Source of the DNA: Methylococcus sp. EFPC2
GTDB taxonomy: Bacteria > Pseudomonadota > Gammaproteobacteria > Methylococcales > Methylococcaceae
DNA length: 64,000 bases
Assembly (NCBI RefSeq): GCF_016925495.1
Contig: NZ_CP070491.1
Location: 2,356,001 to 2,420,000 of the forward strand
Direction of reading: 5' to 3'
Shown: positions 19,299 through 28,426 of the stretch, piece by piece
Layout of the letters: each line of letters starts with the position of its first letter
Numbering within the stretch: position 1 is the first letter of the stretch
The notes under the pieces: generated by a model
Seen by the model: the letters and a program-made list of their open reading frames with translations, nothing else
Databases searched by the model: none
Told to the model about the DNA's origin: nothing
Translations under genes and position numbers: made by a program

Positions 19299-20150
19299 TT
19301 TAAAAACAAATGCAGCCTAGAAATCTTGACATCGAACTTAATTGACAACCGAAAAATGGCGCTCCAGTAAAAATGGACGGCCTTATTTGGCCGATACTTC
19401 ATGGAATTTAAAAATAGCCAAATACGTGCTATCGCATCAGCGTGTTAAGTGGCGCTCGATAAAATATATTTATGACGACTTCACTCATCCTGTACATAGC
19501 ACGCTTCGCTGCGCCAATGTTGAAAAGTACTGTCGGGCCCACGAAAAACCATAAACTCTGACCCTACGAGCGAGATTCGACTGGCTAGGCAGTTGATGGA
19601 AGAATTTGCTATTAATCCGGCTACTAAATAGCGCACACTGATGGAGCATGTATGCCGATTCTGAGCGCGTTTTTATACGGAAAACTGGGGCCGAGCTACC
19701 ATGAAAGTCACGAAGCGAACACTTTGATCTCCGTCTCCCTCTGGGAAAGGTAAGAGGGGGTGGAAACAGGTTGTGACGTGAGCGCCATAACCTGTTAATA
19801 CCTTAGTAGCATCGCCCGCCCTTGAAATTCAAAACATGGAGGCGCGCAGAATGGAGAACCGCAATCTGCGTTGCAGTTGACTAGTAGCCTATCTTAAATA
19901 CCAGGCTTGAAACATTTCAAGTCAGCGGAGGCTACAAGATAGATCGGCATCCGCATCCTGCATTAAAAATTAACGAGGCACCTAACCATAGTTACCGACA
20001 TATTGTGTCTACTCTTTCCTGGTGCTGCAGCAGGAAGTTTTCGCTTAAACTGAGACGACTGCGTTATCCTGTCCGGCCAAGACCCATCCATGTAAGACTA
20101 AGACTTGGCCGTCACCGATCACGACAAATATCTATTCATTCAACTCAATC
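19299..20150. other. Long intergenic region with gene debris and repeat copy B
   Basis: An 852-bp gap. A 70-codon frame (19342-19554) reads plausibly protein-like (ADTSWNLKIAKYVLSHQR) but I recognise nothing in it. A short open stretch ending at about 19629 reads EIRLARQLMEEFAINPATK before a stop and may be another gene tail. Repeat copy B follows, then a Gly/purine-rich segment near 19740-19760. It looks like decayed mobile-element or gene remnants. Confidence 0.45.
19631..19692 (+). repeat. Diverged direct repeat, copy B
   Basis: Partner of the copy at 17158-17220, in the same orientation about 2.5 kb away. Confidence 0.5.
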
Positions 20151-21218
20151 ATGCCGATTCCAGCTTACTCTAAGACATCCATTACTTGGCCCTTGCATCA
20201 CCACAATGAACCCAAGGTAGCTGTCGTTGTGTTGAACTGGAATGGATGTGTCGACACATGCGAATGTTTAACGTCACTGCGACATTTGAAGTATAAAAAT
20301 CTAGCGATCTTAGTGGTGGACAACGGCTCATCGGATAACTCGGTGAAAGCCATTGCAGAAAAATTTCCCGACACCTATTTGATTGAAACCTTCCACAATC
20401 ATGGCTTTGCCGAGGGTAATAACATAGGAATCCGCTTCGCTCTCGAACAAGGAGCCGACTTCGTCCTACTTCTAAACAACGACACCGTTGTTGACCCATT
20501 ACTAGTAACCGCCTTGGTGGATAGCGGGAAAACATACCCTAATGCAGGTGTATTGTCGGGAAAAATATTTTATTACTCAGAACCGACAAGAATATGGTAC
20601 GCGGGGGGGTATTGGAATGTCGAAAAAAAATGTTTTGAGCATATTGGCGAAGGAAGTGAGGATGACCGCCTATTTAATTCAGCCAAATCGACCGAGTTTG
20701 CGACTGGCTGTTGTATGTTTTTGCGCAGTAGCGCCCTAGCACAATCCGGACTGCTCGACCCTATATTCTTTCTAGATCACGAGGATACGGACTTATCTTT
20801 CAGAATGAGAAAGTTCGGCTGGGAGTGCATGTATATCCCTACCGCCATAGTTTGGCATAAAATCTCGATTTCATTTGGAGGAGAGGAATCCCCATTAAAG
20901 AACTATTATATATTTAGAAATCGTCTACTTTTATCCAAAAGGCATTTCGGCCTATTACAAAGATCTCGCGTTATATCGAGCATCTGTCGAATTGTTTTTG
21001 AACGACTGCTATACTCTGGTATAAAGCTCGCCATGTCCCGGCGCTATCGGGAAAGTTATTGGACCCTAAGGAGCGCTTGGAACCATCCGACAAATCGGGC
21101 CATCTTAGTTGGAATAAGAGATTATTTATTTAACCATTTCGGCCCTTGTTCAGCAAAAATATTTGAATTGCAAAAGTCCTATAAAGATAACCTTGAAAGC
21201 TCCCGACGTAGTATTTGA
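20151..21218 (+). CDS. Family 2 glycosyltransferase, rhamnosyltransferase-like
   Basis: A 355-residue GT2 enzyme. The GT-A domain begins with VAVVVLNWNGCVDTCECLTS; VVDNGSSDNS binds the nucleotide sugar and LLLNNDTVVDP carries the metal site (Asn-Asn-Asp in place of DxD, usual for WbbL/RfbN-like rhamnosyltransferases). FFLDHEDTDLSFRMRKFGW holds the probable catalytic Asp. The C-terminal helical tail may associate with the membrane. The start at 20151 is the only in-frame ATG that keeps the whole domain; its ribosome site is weak. Confidence 0.88.
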   Translation: MPIPAYSKTSITWPLHHHNEPKVAVVVLNWNGCVDTCECLTSLRHLKYKNLAILVVDNGSSDNSVKAIAEKFPDTYLIETFHNHGFAEGNNIGIRFALEQGADFVLLLNNDTVVDPLLVTALVDSGKTYPNAGVLSGKIFYYSEPTRIWYAGGYWNVEKKCFEHIGEGSEDDRLFNSAKSTEFATGCCMFLRSSALAQSGLLDPIFFLDHEDTDLSFRMRKFGWECMYIPTAIVWHKISISFGGEESPLKNYYIFRNRLLLSKRHFGLLQRSRVISSICRIVFERLLYSGIKLAMSRRYRESYWTLRSAWNHPTNRAILVGIRDYLFNHFGPCSAKIFELQKSYKDNLESSRRSI

Positions 21219-21337
21219 TCGCCACCCTATTACGATAGATACTCAATGCGGCCCGCACATTTAATTACAGGCATGGAACTTTAATTGTCCATATCCTTTT
21301 CTTTAGGATTCTCATAGCTTCTCAACCCTCCCCCACG

Positions 21338-22552
21338 ATGATGGCCATCAGTAATATCCAACATCTAAAGATCGGTCTCGTTACCCCATTTTTCCTTCCT
21401 ACGATAGGAGGCGCGAGAATTTATTGCTTCGAACTGGCGAAAGCATTAGCAGCGCAAGGTCACGAAATTCACCTGTTCACTGTAGCCCCGGGATTCGAGG
21501 ATGCGGCATATACCTTACATCCCATACTAACCGGTCGCTTGGGCGAGGATTTAGGAGTTTTGCGTAGCTATAACATGGACATATGGCATGCCTTATATTT
21601 TTTCTATGCCCCGCTGGCCTTGATTAAAAAAAATGTATTCGTGACCGGTCACGGTGACGACTGCTTCAGTTTTAGGGTTCGCTTTCCACTATTTGGTAGA
21701 AAACTGCTTGAACGATATCTGATCTGGCGCATATTTCCTGCCGGTCAACGCGTTATTCGCAATATTATGGGCAAGTTAGAACGTTGGATGAATTACTTGA
21801 TTTACTGGCTAGCCATCATGCGCAGTCGCCGAATTATTATGGTCAGTACGTTCACAAGACGACGGTTGCATGCACTTTATCCATTTGCGTATCGCAAAAC
21901 CACTGTTATCCCACCGGGAGTCAATGAGCGCTTTTTCGCATCCCGCCCTAGCAGATCGATCACGGGTAACAGCAGTCATAAGGTCATTTTGACGGTCACT
22001 CGCTTAGATGAGGCGGACAGAATAAAAAATGTCCACGGTGTCATAGAGGCCTTAGGCATGATGAAAGACCGTTATGACTTCATTTACCGGGTCATTAGCG
22101 GCGACCAGACTGGCAACTACCGCCATGAATTGGAAGAGCAAATTCAGCGTTTGGGCCTAACAGGACGAGTTTTTCTGGAAGGCAGAAAGACCGATCAAGA
22201 ACTGCTCGAATGCTACCATCAGGCCGATTTGTTTATACTGGCTTCTTATGCCGAGCCTCAAAATTTTGAAGGTTTTGGCATTGTATTTCTGGAGGCTAAC
22301 GCATGCGGAGTTCCAGTTATCAGCTCCCGGGAAGGCGGCATGGCAGACTATATTGTCAATGGGGAGAATGGCATTTATGTCGACAATCCGTCCGCCGACG
22401 GGATCCGAAGTGCTTTACAGCTTTTTTTTGATGGGGAATCCCGGTTTGATGCCAATCGCGTGCGCAGCTTTCCCGAAAAGTTCAGATGGCCCCATATCGC
22501 CGAACGCGTGTATGAGGCATACCAGGAATTCGGTAAACATTCGCGACCGTAA
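21338..22552 (+). CDS. Family 4 glycosyltransferase
   Basis: A 404-residue GT-B enzyme. The N-terminal domain has GLVTPFFLPTIGGARIYCFELA (Gly-rich acceptor loop) and a mid-section with basic hydrophobic helices (WMNYLIYWLAIMRSRR) that could contact membrane. The C-terminal domain contains VILTVTRLDEADRIKNVHG, FLEGRKTDQELLECYHQADLF and the donor-site motif EGFGIVFLEANACGVPVI with the paired Glu of retaining GT4 enzymes. Two ATGs are adjacent at the start; either is possible. Confidence 0.9.
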   Translation: MMAISNIQHLKIGLVTPFFLPTIGGARIYCFELAKALAAQGHEIHLFTVAPGFEDAAYTLHPILTGRLGEDLGVLRSYNMDIWHALYFFYAPLALIKKNVFVTGHGDDCFSFRVRFPLFGRKLLERYLIWRIFPAGQRVIRNIMGKLERWMNYLIYWLAIMRSRRIIMVSTFTRRRLHALYPFAYRKTTVIPPGVNERFFASRPSRSITGNSSHKVILTVTRLDEADRIKNVHGVIEALGMMKDRYDFIYRVISGDQTGNYRHELEEQIQRLGLTGRVFLEGRKTDQELLECYHQADLFILASYAEPQNFEGFGIVFLEANACGVPVISSREGGMADYIVNGENGIYVDNPSADGIRSALQLFFDGESRFDANRVRSFPEKFRWPHIAERVYEAYQEFGKHSRP

Positions 22553-22702
22553 TGGGGGCGATGCGTGGTATCAAGGGCGATTAGCTCCCATAGGAGACGA
22601 CCTGCGACGATGGCAAAGGAAACAATGCGGTAGTCGCCGTCCTATCCATATGAGTCGACATCTCAAACGAATCCCGCCAATGCGGCCATCATAGGTACGC
22701 GT

Positions 22703-23617
22703 ATGATCTCCGTCATCATGCCCTGCTTCAATTCCGCCAGCTATATTCGGGATGCGGTCGAAAGCGCATTGGGCCAGACCGTAACCGAGGTCGAACTAAT
22801 TATCGTGGACGACGGTTCATCGGATGAAAGCCTGTTCGTGCTTCGGCAGTTGGAATACGAGCACGGTCAACGCATAACTGTGCTTACCCAGAATAATCAG
22901 GGTCCCTACCCCGCTCGCAACCTGGCCCTAGCACATGCAAAAGGCGAATACATCGCCTTTCTGGATGCGGACGACTGGTGGGATACTCAGTGCCTGGAAA
23001 AACTACGCTTGGCCCTTGAATCATCTGGCGCCGATCTTACCTACTGCGGTTGGCAGAATGTCGGAGCCAGAATCTCGCCTCCTTATTTACCGCCGAAATA
23101 TGAAGAAGGCGACCCGGTGGCAGCTTTTCTCGGCGGCTGTCCTTGGCCGATACACGCGGCCCTGGTCAAACGATCGGTTATCGATAAGGTTGGCGGCTTT
23201 TCCACCCGTTATTTTAGTGCCATGGACTATGATCTATGGCTTCGTATCCTTGCCGTGACACAACACTTTATCCAGGTTCCCGAAGTACTTGCCTACTACC
23301 GGTGGCATGACAAAGGGCAAATTTCATCGAATAAATCACGTCAGGTTAACGATGCCTATTCGGTACGCAGGGATTTCATCGCCGCGCACCCGAAGTTTGT
23401 TAAGCATATTTCCGCTGAATCTCTACGGAAACTGGTTGACGGATTCCTATACGATGCGACATTTACCGCTTTTTGGCAGCGGGACTTACTGACGGCATGG
23501 CGGCTGTCGAGAAAGCTTTTGCGCACAGGCTATTGGAAGTCGAAGGACCTAAAGTACTTGTTACCCAGCCTGCTCCCTCTCAGGCTGTATGAGTGCTTAT
23601 TGGCAAGGCGGGGCTAG
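22703..23617 (+). CDS. Family 2 glycosyltransferase
   Basis: A 304-residue GT2 enzyme with MISVIMPCFNSASYIRDAVE, LIIVDDGSSDES, FLDADDWWD (DxD metal site) and FSAMDYDLWLRILAVTQHF, where the catalytic Asp is expected. It is the last rightward gene of the glycan island and is convergent with the GT-like gene at 23651. The 150-bp gap before it holds no feature I can support. Confidence 0.9.
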   Translation: MISVIMPCFNSASYIRDAVESALGQTVTEVELIIVDDGSSDESLFVLRQLEYEHGQRITVLTQNNQGPYPARNLALAHAKGEYIAFLDADDWWDTQCLEKLRLALESSGADLTYCGWQNVGARISPPYLPPKYEEGDPVAAFLGGCPWPIHAALVKRSVIDKVGGFSTRYFSAMDYDLWLRILAVTQHFIQVPEVLAYYRWHDKGQISSNKSRQVNDAYSVRRDFIAAHPKFVKHISAESLRKLVDGFLYDATFTAFWQRDLLTAWRLSRKLLRTGYWKSKDLKYLLPSLLPLRLYECLLARRG

Positions 23618-23650
23618 TTAGGATTCAATAGCCGAGCAAGCCGCGCCGAT

Positions 23651-24553
23651 TTACGCCGACAGCTCACGTATGATGCGACGAGCTAGTCTCCGGTATACTC
23701 CGCCGTGATACCGGTAAGAGCCAACGAAATGTATGAAATCGCTGCCGTTTTCTACCTCACCCCAGTAATTATAGTATTTTGGGTACGGTAAAACTGCTCC
23801 CCGATCCGAATTCGCAACGATCACATTTGAAGTCGTTTGTTCGCTGCCCCACTCATTCCACTTATTTCCAATCAAGCTGTACATCTGCTGCGAAAATGCT
23901 TCGAGATAAGCAAGATCGAATGATTGGACTGCGAAACCATCAAATCCGGAACATCCCCGAATATATTTTAGGGTGTCGGAACCGGGCAGCCGATCAAAAC
24001 ATTTTTCCGCCAGCATTTGAACGTGCGTTGACTGGTTGGCTTGGGCGGCTATTGCAGCTTCCAGCATGGAGGTCGGCTGCTGGTTTTTCCAGGTACCGAG
24101 TATAAAACTCGTGTCGGTGTCAATGTGCTTCTGCACATCAGGCAGACCGGAACCTACCGTCAAGGTGTCCGAGTCCAACTGTATGGTATACGTATCCTTA
24201 ATATAGCGAGCGATACAGAATAATTTTTTCCAGCTGATATATTCCGGACAATGCGGAGAACTCAAATCGGAGGCTTCAACATACTCACTGGGCTTCACAT
24301 GCAGATTGAGTAGATCGATATCTTTTTGGGTCAAGGTTCCGTCATTGATGATGACGATGCGCCCTCGCCCCAAAGCGCGATAAAACGATTTAATAGCGAG
24401 CAGATACATCCGCACGTCCCGGTGGCACAACATGCTTACGATAACCGGTGAATCGCCTGAGGGCTGCAAGGGATTGGTTTTCAGTACATCCCTGGCCACC
24501 CAATCGAAAAACCTGCGGTTATATTCTTTGGATATAGCCTGTACGAACTGCAT
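23651..24553 (-). CDS. Putative GT-A type glycosyltransferase, family unclear
   Basis: A 300-residue protein if it starts at 24553 (MQFVQAISKEYNRRFFDWV); a longer frame reaches 24661 but its extra residues look non-coding. VIVSMLCHRDVRMYLLAIKSFYR followed by RIVIINDGTLTQKD resembles a nucleotide-sugar fold, and TIQLDSDTLTVG has a DSD motif. I cannot place it in a named family. It is convergent with the preceding GT2 gene and separated by only 33 bp. A transferase for surface glycan is the likely role by context. Confidence 0.65.
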   Translation of the reverse strand: MQFVQAISKEYNRRFFDWVARDVLKTNPLQPSGDSPVIVSMLCHRDVRMYLLAIKSFYRALGRGRIVIINDGTLTQKDIDLLNLHVKPSEYVEASDLSSPHCPEYISWKKLFCIARYIKDTYTIQLDSDTLTVGSGLPDVQKHIDTDTSFILGTWKNQQPTSMLEAAIAAQANQSTHVQMLAEKCFDRLPGSDTLKYIRGCSGFDGFAVQSFDLAYLEAFSQQMYSLIGNKWNEWGSEQTTSNVIVANSDRGAVLPYPKYYNYWGEVENGSDFIHFVGSYRYHGGVYRRLARRIIRELSA

Positions 24554-24691
24554 GTAGATTTCCCAAAGTAAGGTTATTGTTATTTTCCTCGTCAAAACCA
24601 ATCCCGTGGAATAGACGGCATGAGCTGGAGAGCGACTACGCTGCAACCCCAACGCGGCCACAATCTATTCTAGAGGCTGTGTTGGCGAGCG

Positions 24692-24724
24692 CATGCGGCG
24701 ACGCTCGCCGCATGACTCTTTTAA
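24692..24724 (+). terminator. Hairpin with short T-run upstream of tRNA-Leu
   Basis: CATGCGGCGA and TCGCCGCATG form a perfect 10-bp stem with a 3-nt loop, followed by CTCTTTTAATTT. It looks like a rightward terminator, but no rightward gene directly precedes it. Confidence 0.4.
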
Positions 24725-24771
24725 TTTCTCATTAGACTTGATATTCTTGTTATAGCTGATCCATTGCTTAC

Positions 24772-24858
24772 GCCTCGGTGGTGAAATTGGTAGACACAAG
24801 GGACTTAAAATCCCTCGCCTTTACCGGCGTGCCGGTTCGACCCCGGCCCGAGGCACCA
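24772..24858 (+). tRNA. tRNA-Leu(UAA)
   Basis: An 87-nt cloverleaf: acceptor stem GCCTCGG / CCGAGGC, anticodon stem GGGA / TCCC around loop CTTAAAA (anticodon TAA), a long class-II variable arm, T-arm GCCGG-TTCGACC-CCGGC, discriminator A and an encoded CCA. It reads UUA leucine codons. A terminator follows 10 bp downstream, so it is transcribed alone. Confidence 0.97.
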
Positions 24859-24867
24859 TTCAAAATC

Positions 24868-24902
24868 AAAGGCTTACCAGTTTTCTTGGTAAGCCTTTTT
24901 TA
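24868..24902 (+). terminator. Intrinsic terminator of tRNA-Leu
   Basis: AAAGGCTTACCA and TGGTAAGCCTTT form a 12-bp stem with a 7-nt loop and end in a T-run. Confidence 0.9.
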
Positions 24903-25222
24903 TCAACCATGGAATGGTAGCGAACAAACCCTGTCGAGCTCAAGCGAAAATATCGTTCGCAGACAGAGGCGCTCACACTATTGGCCCATACTACCAGCGC
25001 AATATTAAAGAACTAGCACCCCTGATACTCTAGCTAGCGCACAATCCAAAACGGAACTCCTACGATAGGGTCACATATCGATACCGATATTACTCGCGAG
25101 CAGGCGCATATATCCCGTCGCAGCATAATGAATATTATGGGCCATTCGGGACGATGAACTTCATGGCGATATTGATGCAATGCTGAACCGTACGGATATT
25201 CGATCCTACGGCCTTCTGAAAC
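24903..25222. other. Intergenic region, no gene seen
   Basis: A 320-bp gap after the tRNA terminator. The only structure I see is a short palindrome, CATAAT-GAAT-ATTATG, at 25124-25139. No ORF with a ribosome site is present. Confidence 0.4.
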
Positions 25223-26779
25223 TCACTCCGAGCCATTCCCGTTCATGCCGCGTATGCTTTTCAGCTCGACGGTGATATTGTCGTCTTGCGCCGCCTTGGC
25301 GAAATCTTGCAGCGTTTCCAGGATGTCCTGGTCGATGAACTGGGCTCGCCCTCCGTCGATAATCAGGTAACTGTCCTCCTCCACCCGTTCCAGATAGCTG
25401 CGCAGCAAAGCCTTGTTCAAAAACGACACATCCTTTTGCAGTCTAAGCAAATAGTTTTTGCCGTCTTGGGTCAGGCTGATGGCCGCGTGGAAATTGGCTC
25501 GAATCACGAAGTACAGACCGATGGCCACGCCGATCGCCATCCCCTTGAGCAAGTCGGTGAGCAGTATAGCGGCAATCGTGACGACGAAAGGCACGAACTG
25601 ATTAAGACCCTTGCGGTAAAGGTCTTTGAACAGAGCTGGCTTAGCCAGTTTGTAGCCCGTCAGCAAGAGTACGGCCGCCAGGCAAGCCAGTGGGATGAGG
25701 TTCAGATATTGCGCCAAAAACATCACGCTGAGCAACAGGAATATGCCGTGGACGAAAGCCGACATTTTGGTTCGCCCGCCCGCATTCACGTTGGCCGAGG
25801 TGCGGACGATGACGGCCGTCAACGGTATTCCGCCCAGAAACCCGCTGACCAGATTGCCCAGCCCTTGCGCTTTCAGCTCCCGGTTGGTCGGCGCTACGCG
25901 CTTCAGTGGATCGATCTTGTCCGCCGCTTCTAGGCTCAGCAGGGTTTCCAGGCTGGCAACCACGGCGATGGTGCCGGCTATCGTATAAATATCCAACCTC
26001 GCCCACTGGCTGAAATCGGGGAAGGTGAACTGATGCAGGAAGTCGACGGGTCCCATGATGGCGGGCAAGTGAACCAGATGCTCGTTGGCAATGGCTAGCT
26101 GCGGCGCGAAACTCTGACTCCAGAACTGGAAACCGATGCCGAAGAGCACGGCGATGAGCGGACCAGGCAATAGGGATAGCACGGGGATGCGCTTGAGCGC
26201 CCGGCTATCCCAGGCCAGCATGATCAGGATGGACGTGACGCTAACGATGATGGCGCCGGGCGATAAGGCCTGGAGCGAATAAAGAAGCTCGCTGAAGGTC
26301 GTGTGGGCATCGGGCTGGACGAAGGTTTCGTCGCCCTCGAAATCCGCATCATACCCCACCGCGTGAGGCAGCTGTTTCATGATGAGGATGAGGCCTATGG
26401 CCGCCAGCATGCCCTTGATAACGGCAGAGGGAAAATAGGCGCCGATGACGCCGGCTCTCAGAAAACCCAGGACCAACTGAAAAAGCCCAGCCACCATGAC
26501 GCTGAGCAAAAAGGCCTCAAAGCTGCCCAGTTTCTCGATCGCGTGAAACACGATGACGGTCAAGCCGGCCGCCGGCCCGGAAACACTCAACTGCGAACCG
26601 CTGGCCCAAGCTACCACCAGACCGCCGACTATCCCGGCAATAATGCCGGAGAAGAGCGGAGCCCCCGAGGCCAGCGCAACCCCCAAACACAGCGGTAAGG
26701 CAACCAGGAAAACGACTAGGCCGGCGGGGATGTCGTTACCCAGGTGGCGGAGATAATAGCCTATGTGCTTATGTATCAT
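25223..26779 (-). CDS. SulP-family anion transporter, probable bicarbonate uptake
   Basis: A 518-residue SLC26/SulP protein with about 12 membrane segments (SVSGPAAGLTVIV and GLGNLVSGFLGGIPLTAVIVRTSANVNAGG are family signatures). A short STAS domain lies at about 455-510 (DSYLIIDGGRAQFIDQDILETL). Members move sulfate, bicarbonate or other anions with Na+ or H+. The beta-carbonic anhydrase gene 158 bp upstream in the same direction argues for bicarbonate; sulfate cannot be excluded by sequence. Confidence 0.88.
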   Translation of the reverse strand: MIHKHIGYYLRHLGNDIPAGLVVFLVALPLCLGVALASGAPLFSGIIAGIVGGLVVAWASGSQLSVSGPAAGLTVIVFHAIEKLGSFEAFLLSVMVAGLFQLVLGFLRAGVIGAYFPSAVIKGMLAAIGLILIMKQLPHAVGYDADFEGDETFVQPDAHTTFSELLYSLQALSPGAIIVSVTSILIMLAWDSRALKRIPVLSLLPGPLIAVLFGIGFQFWSQSFAPQLAIANEHLVHLPAIMGPVDFLHQFTFPDFSQWARLDIYTIAGTIAVVASLETLLSLEAADKIDPLKRVAPTNRELKAQGLGNLVSGFLGGIPLTAVIVRTSANVNAGGRTKMSAFVHGIFLLLSVMFLAQYLNLIPLACLAAVLLLTGYKLAKPALFKDLYRKGLNQFVPFVVTIAAILLTDLLKGMAIGVAIGLYFVIRANFHAAISLTQDGKNYLLRLQKDVSFLNKALLRSYLERVEEDSYLIIDGGRAQFIDQDILETLQDFAKAAQDDNITVELKSIRGMNGNGSE

Positions 26780-26937
26780 TACACGGACCTCTTAAGTTTG
26801 GGTATGCAGCAACGCCTAGTTGTTGATACGGCGACTCCCCGGCAGGCGTACGGAAGATTCGCTCATTTGGCTACTTAAACCATGGCAAGACTATCGCCAA
26901 CTCGCTTGTGCGGCGCTGGCGAGATCGGACTCGTCGC

Positions 26938-27585
26938 CTAATGTTCGGACGATTCGACGTATTGGTAGATGGAGTCGATTTCGGAATCCGGTGGCAGAGT
27001 GATCAGTTCCTTGATGATGCCGTCGTTCAGCGCGTAGACCCAACCGTGCAATACCGGGCGCTGATCGCGTTTCCAGGCCTGCTGGACGATGGACGTATGA
27101 GACAGGCGCCGCACCTGCTCGATGACGTTCAACTCCACCATGCGATCGATCTGCTTTTCGCGCGTGGGCAGATTTTCGATCTGTGATTGGTGCAAGCGGT
27201 AGATGTCCTTGATGTGCAGCAGCCATTTATTCACGATTACCAAATCCGCATTTTGGCGGGAAAGGGCTGCCCTGATGCCGCCGCAGTTGTAATGACCGCA
27301 GACGATGATGTGCTTCACCTTGAGCACATCGACCGCGTACTGGATGACGCTCAGATTGTTGAAGTCGGTCGCGATCACCTGATTGGCGATATTCCGGTGC
27401 ACGAAGATCTCGCCCGGTGCGGCGTTGACGATAATCTCGGCCGGTACCCGGCTGTCGGCGCAGCCTATCCACAAGAACTCCGGTGTCTGCTCCTGAGCCA
27501 GGCGCTCGAAGTAATCCGGCTGCTTGACTTTAAGCTCTTCGGCCCAGGCCTTGTTTTCCAGCAACAGCTTCTCGAATGGTTTCAT
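26938..27585 (-). CDS. can: Beta-class carbonic anhydrase
   Basis: A 215-residue enzyme interconverting CO2 and bicarbonate. The start at 27585 (MKPFEKLLLENKAWAEEL) is the normal family N-terminus and follows GGGGG; the upstream extension to 27801 is spurious. Zinc ligands are Cys42, His98 and Cys101 (GCADSRVPAE, CGHYNCGG), with Asp44-Arg46 completing the dyad. It precedes the SulP gene and diverges from the two-component regulator at 27743, an arrangement that suggests joint control of inorganic-carbon handling. Confidence 0.95.
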   Translation of the reverse strand: MKPFEKLLLENKAWAEELKVKQPDYFERLAQEQTPEFLWIGCADSRVPAEIIVNAAPGEIFVHRNIANQVIATDFNNLSVIQYAVDVLKVKHIIVCGHYNCGGIRAALSRQNADLVIVNKWLLHIKDIYRLHQSQIENLPTREKQIDRMVELNVIEQVRRLSHTSIVQQAWKRDQRPVLHGWVYALNDGIIKELITLPPDSEIDSIYQYVESSEH

Positions 27586-27742
27586 AATACCCCCAATTGG
27601 TTTTGCCTCGATATCGTAAGGATGCAAGCTTTCAACAACCTTGCAGCAGCCGGGCCGTATCGCAACCGAAACAGCCGGCACCCGTCCGCAGGGTGAGGCA
27701 ATCCGCCCGGGCAGTTGAGACTTTGCCCGTACCGGCTGGATA

Positions 27743-28426
27743 ATGAGCGCCATGAACCTATTGCTCGTGGAAGACGATCCGGTCCTGGCCGACGGCCTCA
27801 CCCAAATCCTGGCGCAATCCGGTTACGCGGTCACCACGGCGACGACCGGCGGTTACGCGGACAGCGCCCTGCGCACCCAGATATACGATCTGGTCGTACT
27901 CGACCTGGGCCTGCCCGATCTGGATGGTCGGGAGGTGTTGCGCAAGCTGCGCGCGCGCAAGAGCCAGGTTCCGGTGCTGATCCTGACGGCGCGCGACGGC
28001 ATCGACGACCGCGTCAACGGCCTGGAGCTCGGTGCCGACGATTACATGACCAAACCTTTCGAGCTCAAGGAACTCGAAGCGCGGATACGGGCGCTAATAC
28101 GGCGCACATACGGCGCCTACGACGATCGTCTGACGGTTGGCTCGCTCACCCTCGACACCCAGAACCGCCGGGTACTGGCCGATGGCGAAGAGCTGGCCTT
28201 GTCGCCCCGCGAGTACGGCGTATTGGAGGCCTTGCTGCTGCAGGCCGGCCGCGTGGTCAGCAAGGATCGCATCGCCCAGCGCCTGGCCGTGCGCAGCGAA
28301 GAATTGGGCGACAATGCCATCGAGGTTTATGTCCACCGCCTGCGCCGGCGGCTGGAACCCTTGGGCACCCGCATCCGCACGGTGCGTGGCCTGGGTTATC
28401 TCCTGGAAAAATCCCGGGATGCCTGA
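27743..28426 (+). CDS. OmpR/PhoB-type response regulator
   Basis: A 227-residue protein (224 if it starts at the second ATG, 27752, which gives the more usual MNLLLVEDD). The receiver has acidic pair EDD, phospho-acceptor Asp54 in VVLDLGLPDLDG, Thr in LILTARD and Lys in MTKPFELKEL. The winged-helix DNA-binding domain covers about 130-222 (LSPREYGVLEALLL, VYVHRLRRRLE, VRGLGYLLE). QseB/TctD-like. Its stop overlaps the kinase gene by 8 bp. Confidence 0.93.
   Translation: MSAMNLLLVEDDPVLADGLTQILAQSGYAVTTATTGGYADSALRTQIYDLVVLDLGLPDLDGREVLRKLRARKSQVPVLILTARDGIDDRVNGLELGADDYMTKPFELKELEARIRALIRRTYGAYDDRLTVGSLTLDTQNRRVLADGEELALSPREYGVLEALLLQAGRVVSKDRIAQRLAVRSEELGDNAIEVYVHRLRRRLEPLGTRIRTVRGLGYLLEKSRDA

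Noticed and set aside
11689-24858. Glycan island as an integrative element at tRNA-Leu
   Set aside because: No integrase is present, no duplicated tRNA 3' end is visible, and the island lies at the 5' side of the tRNA, the wrong side for typical integration.
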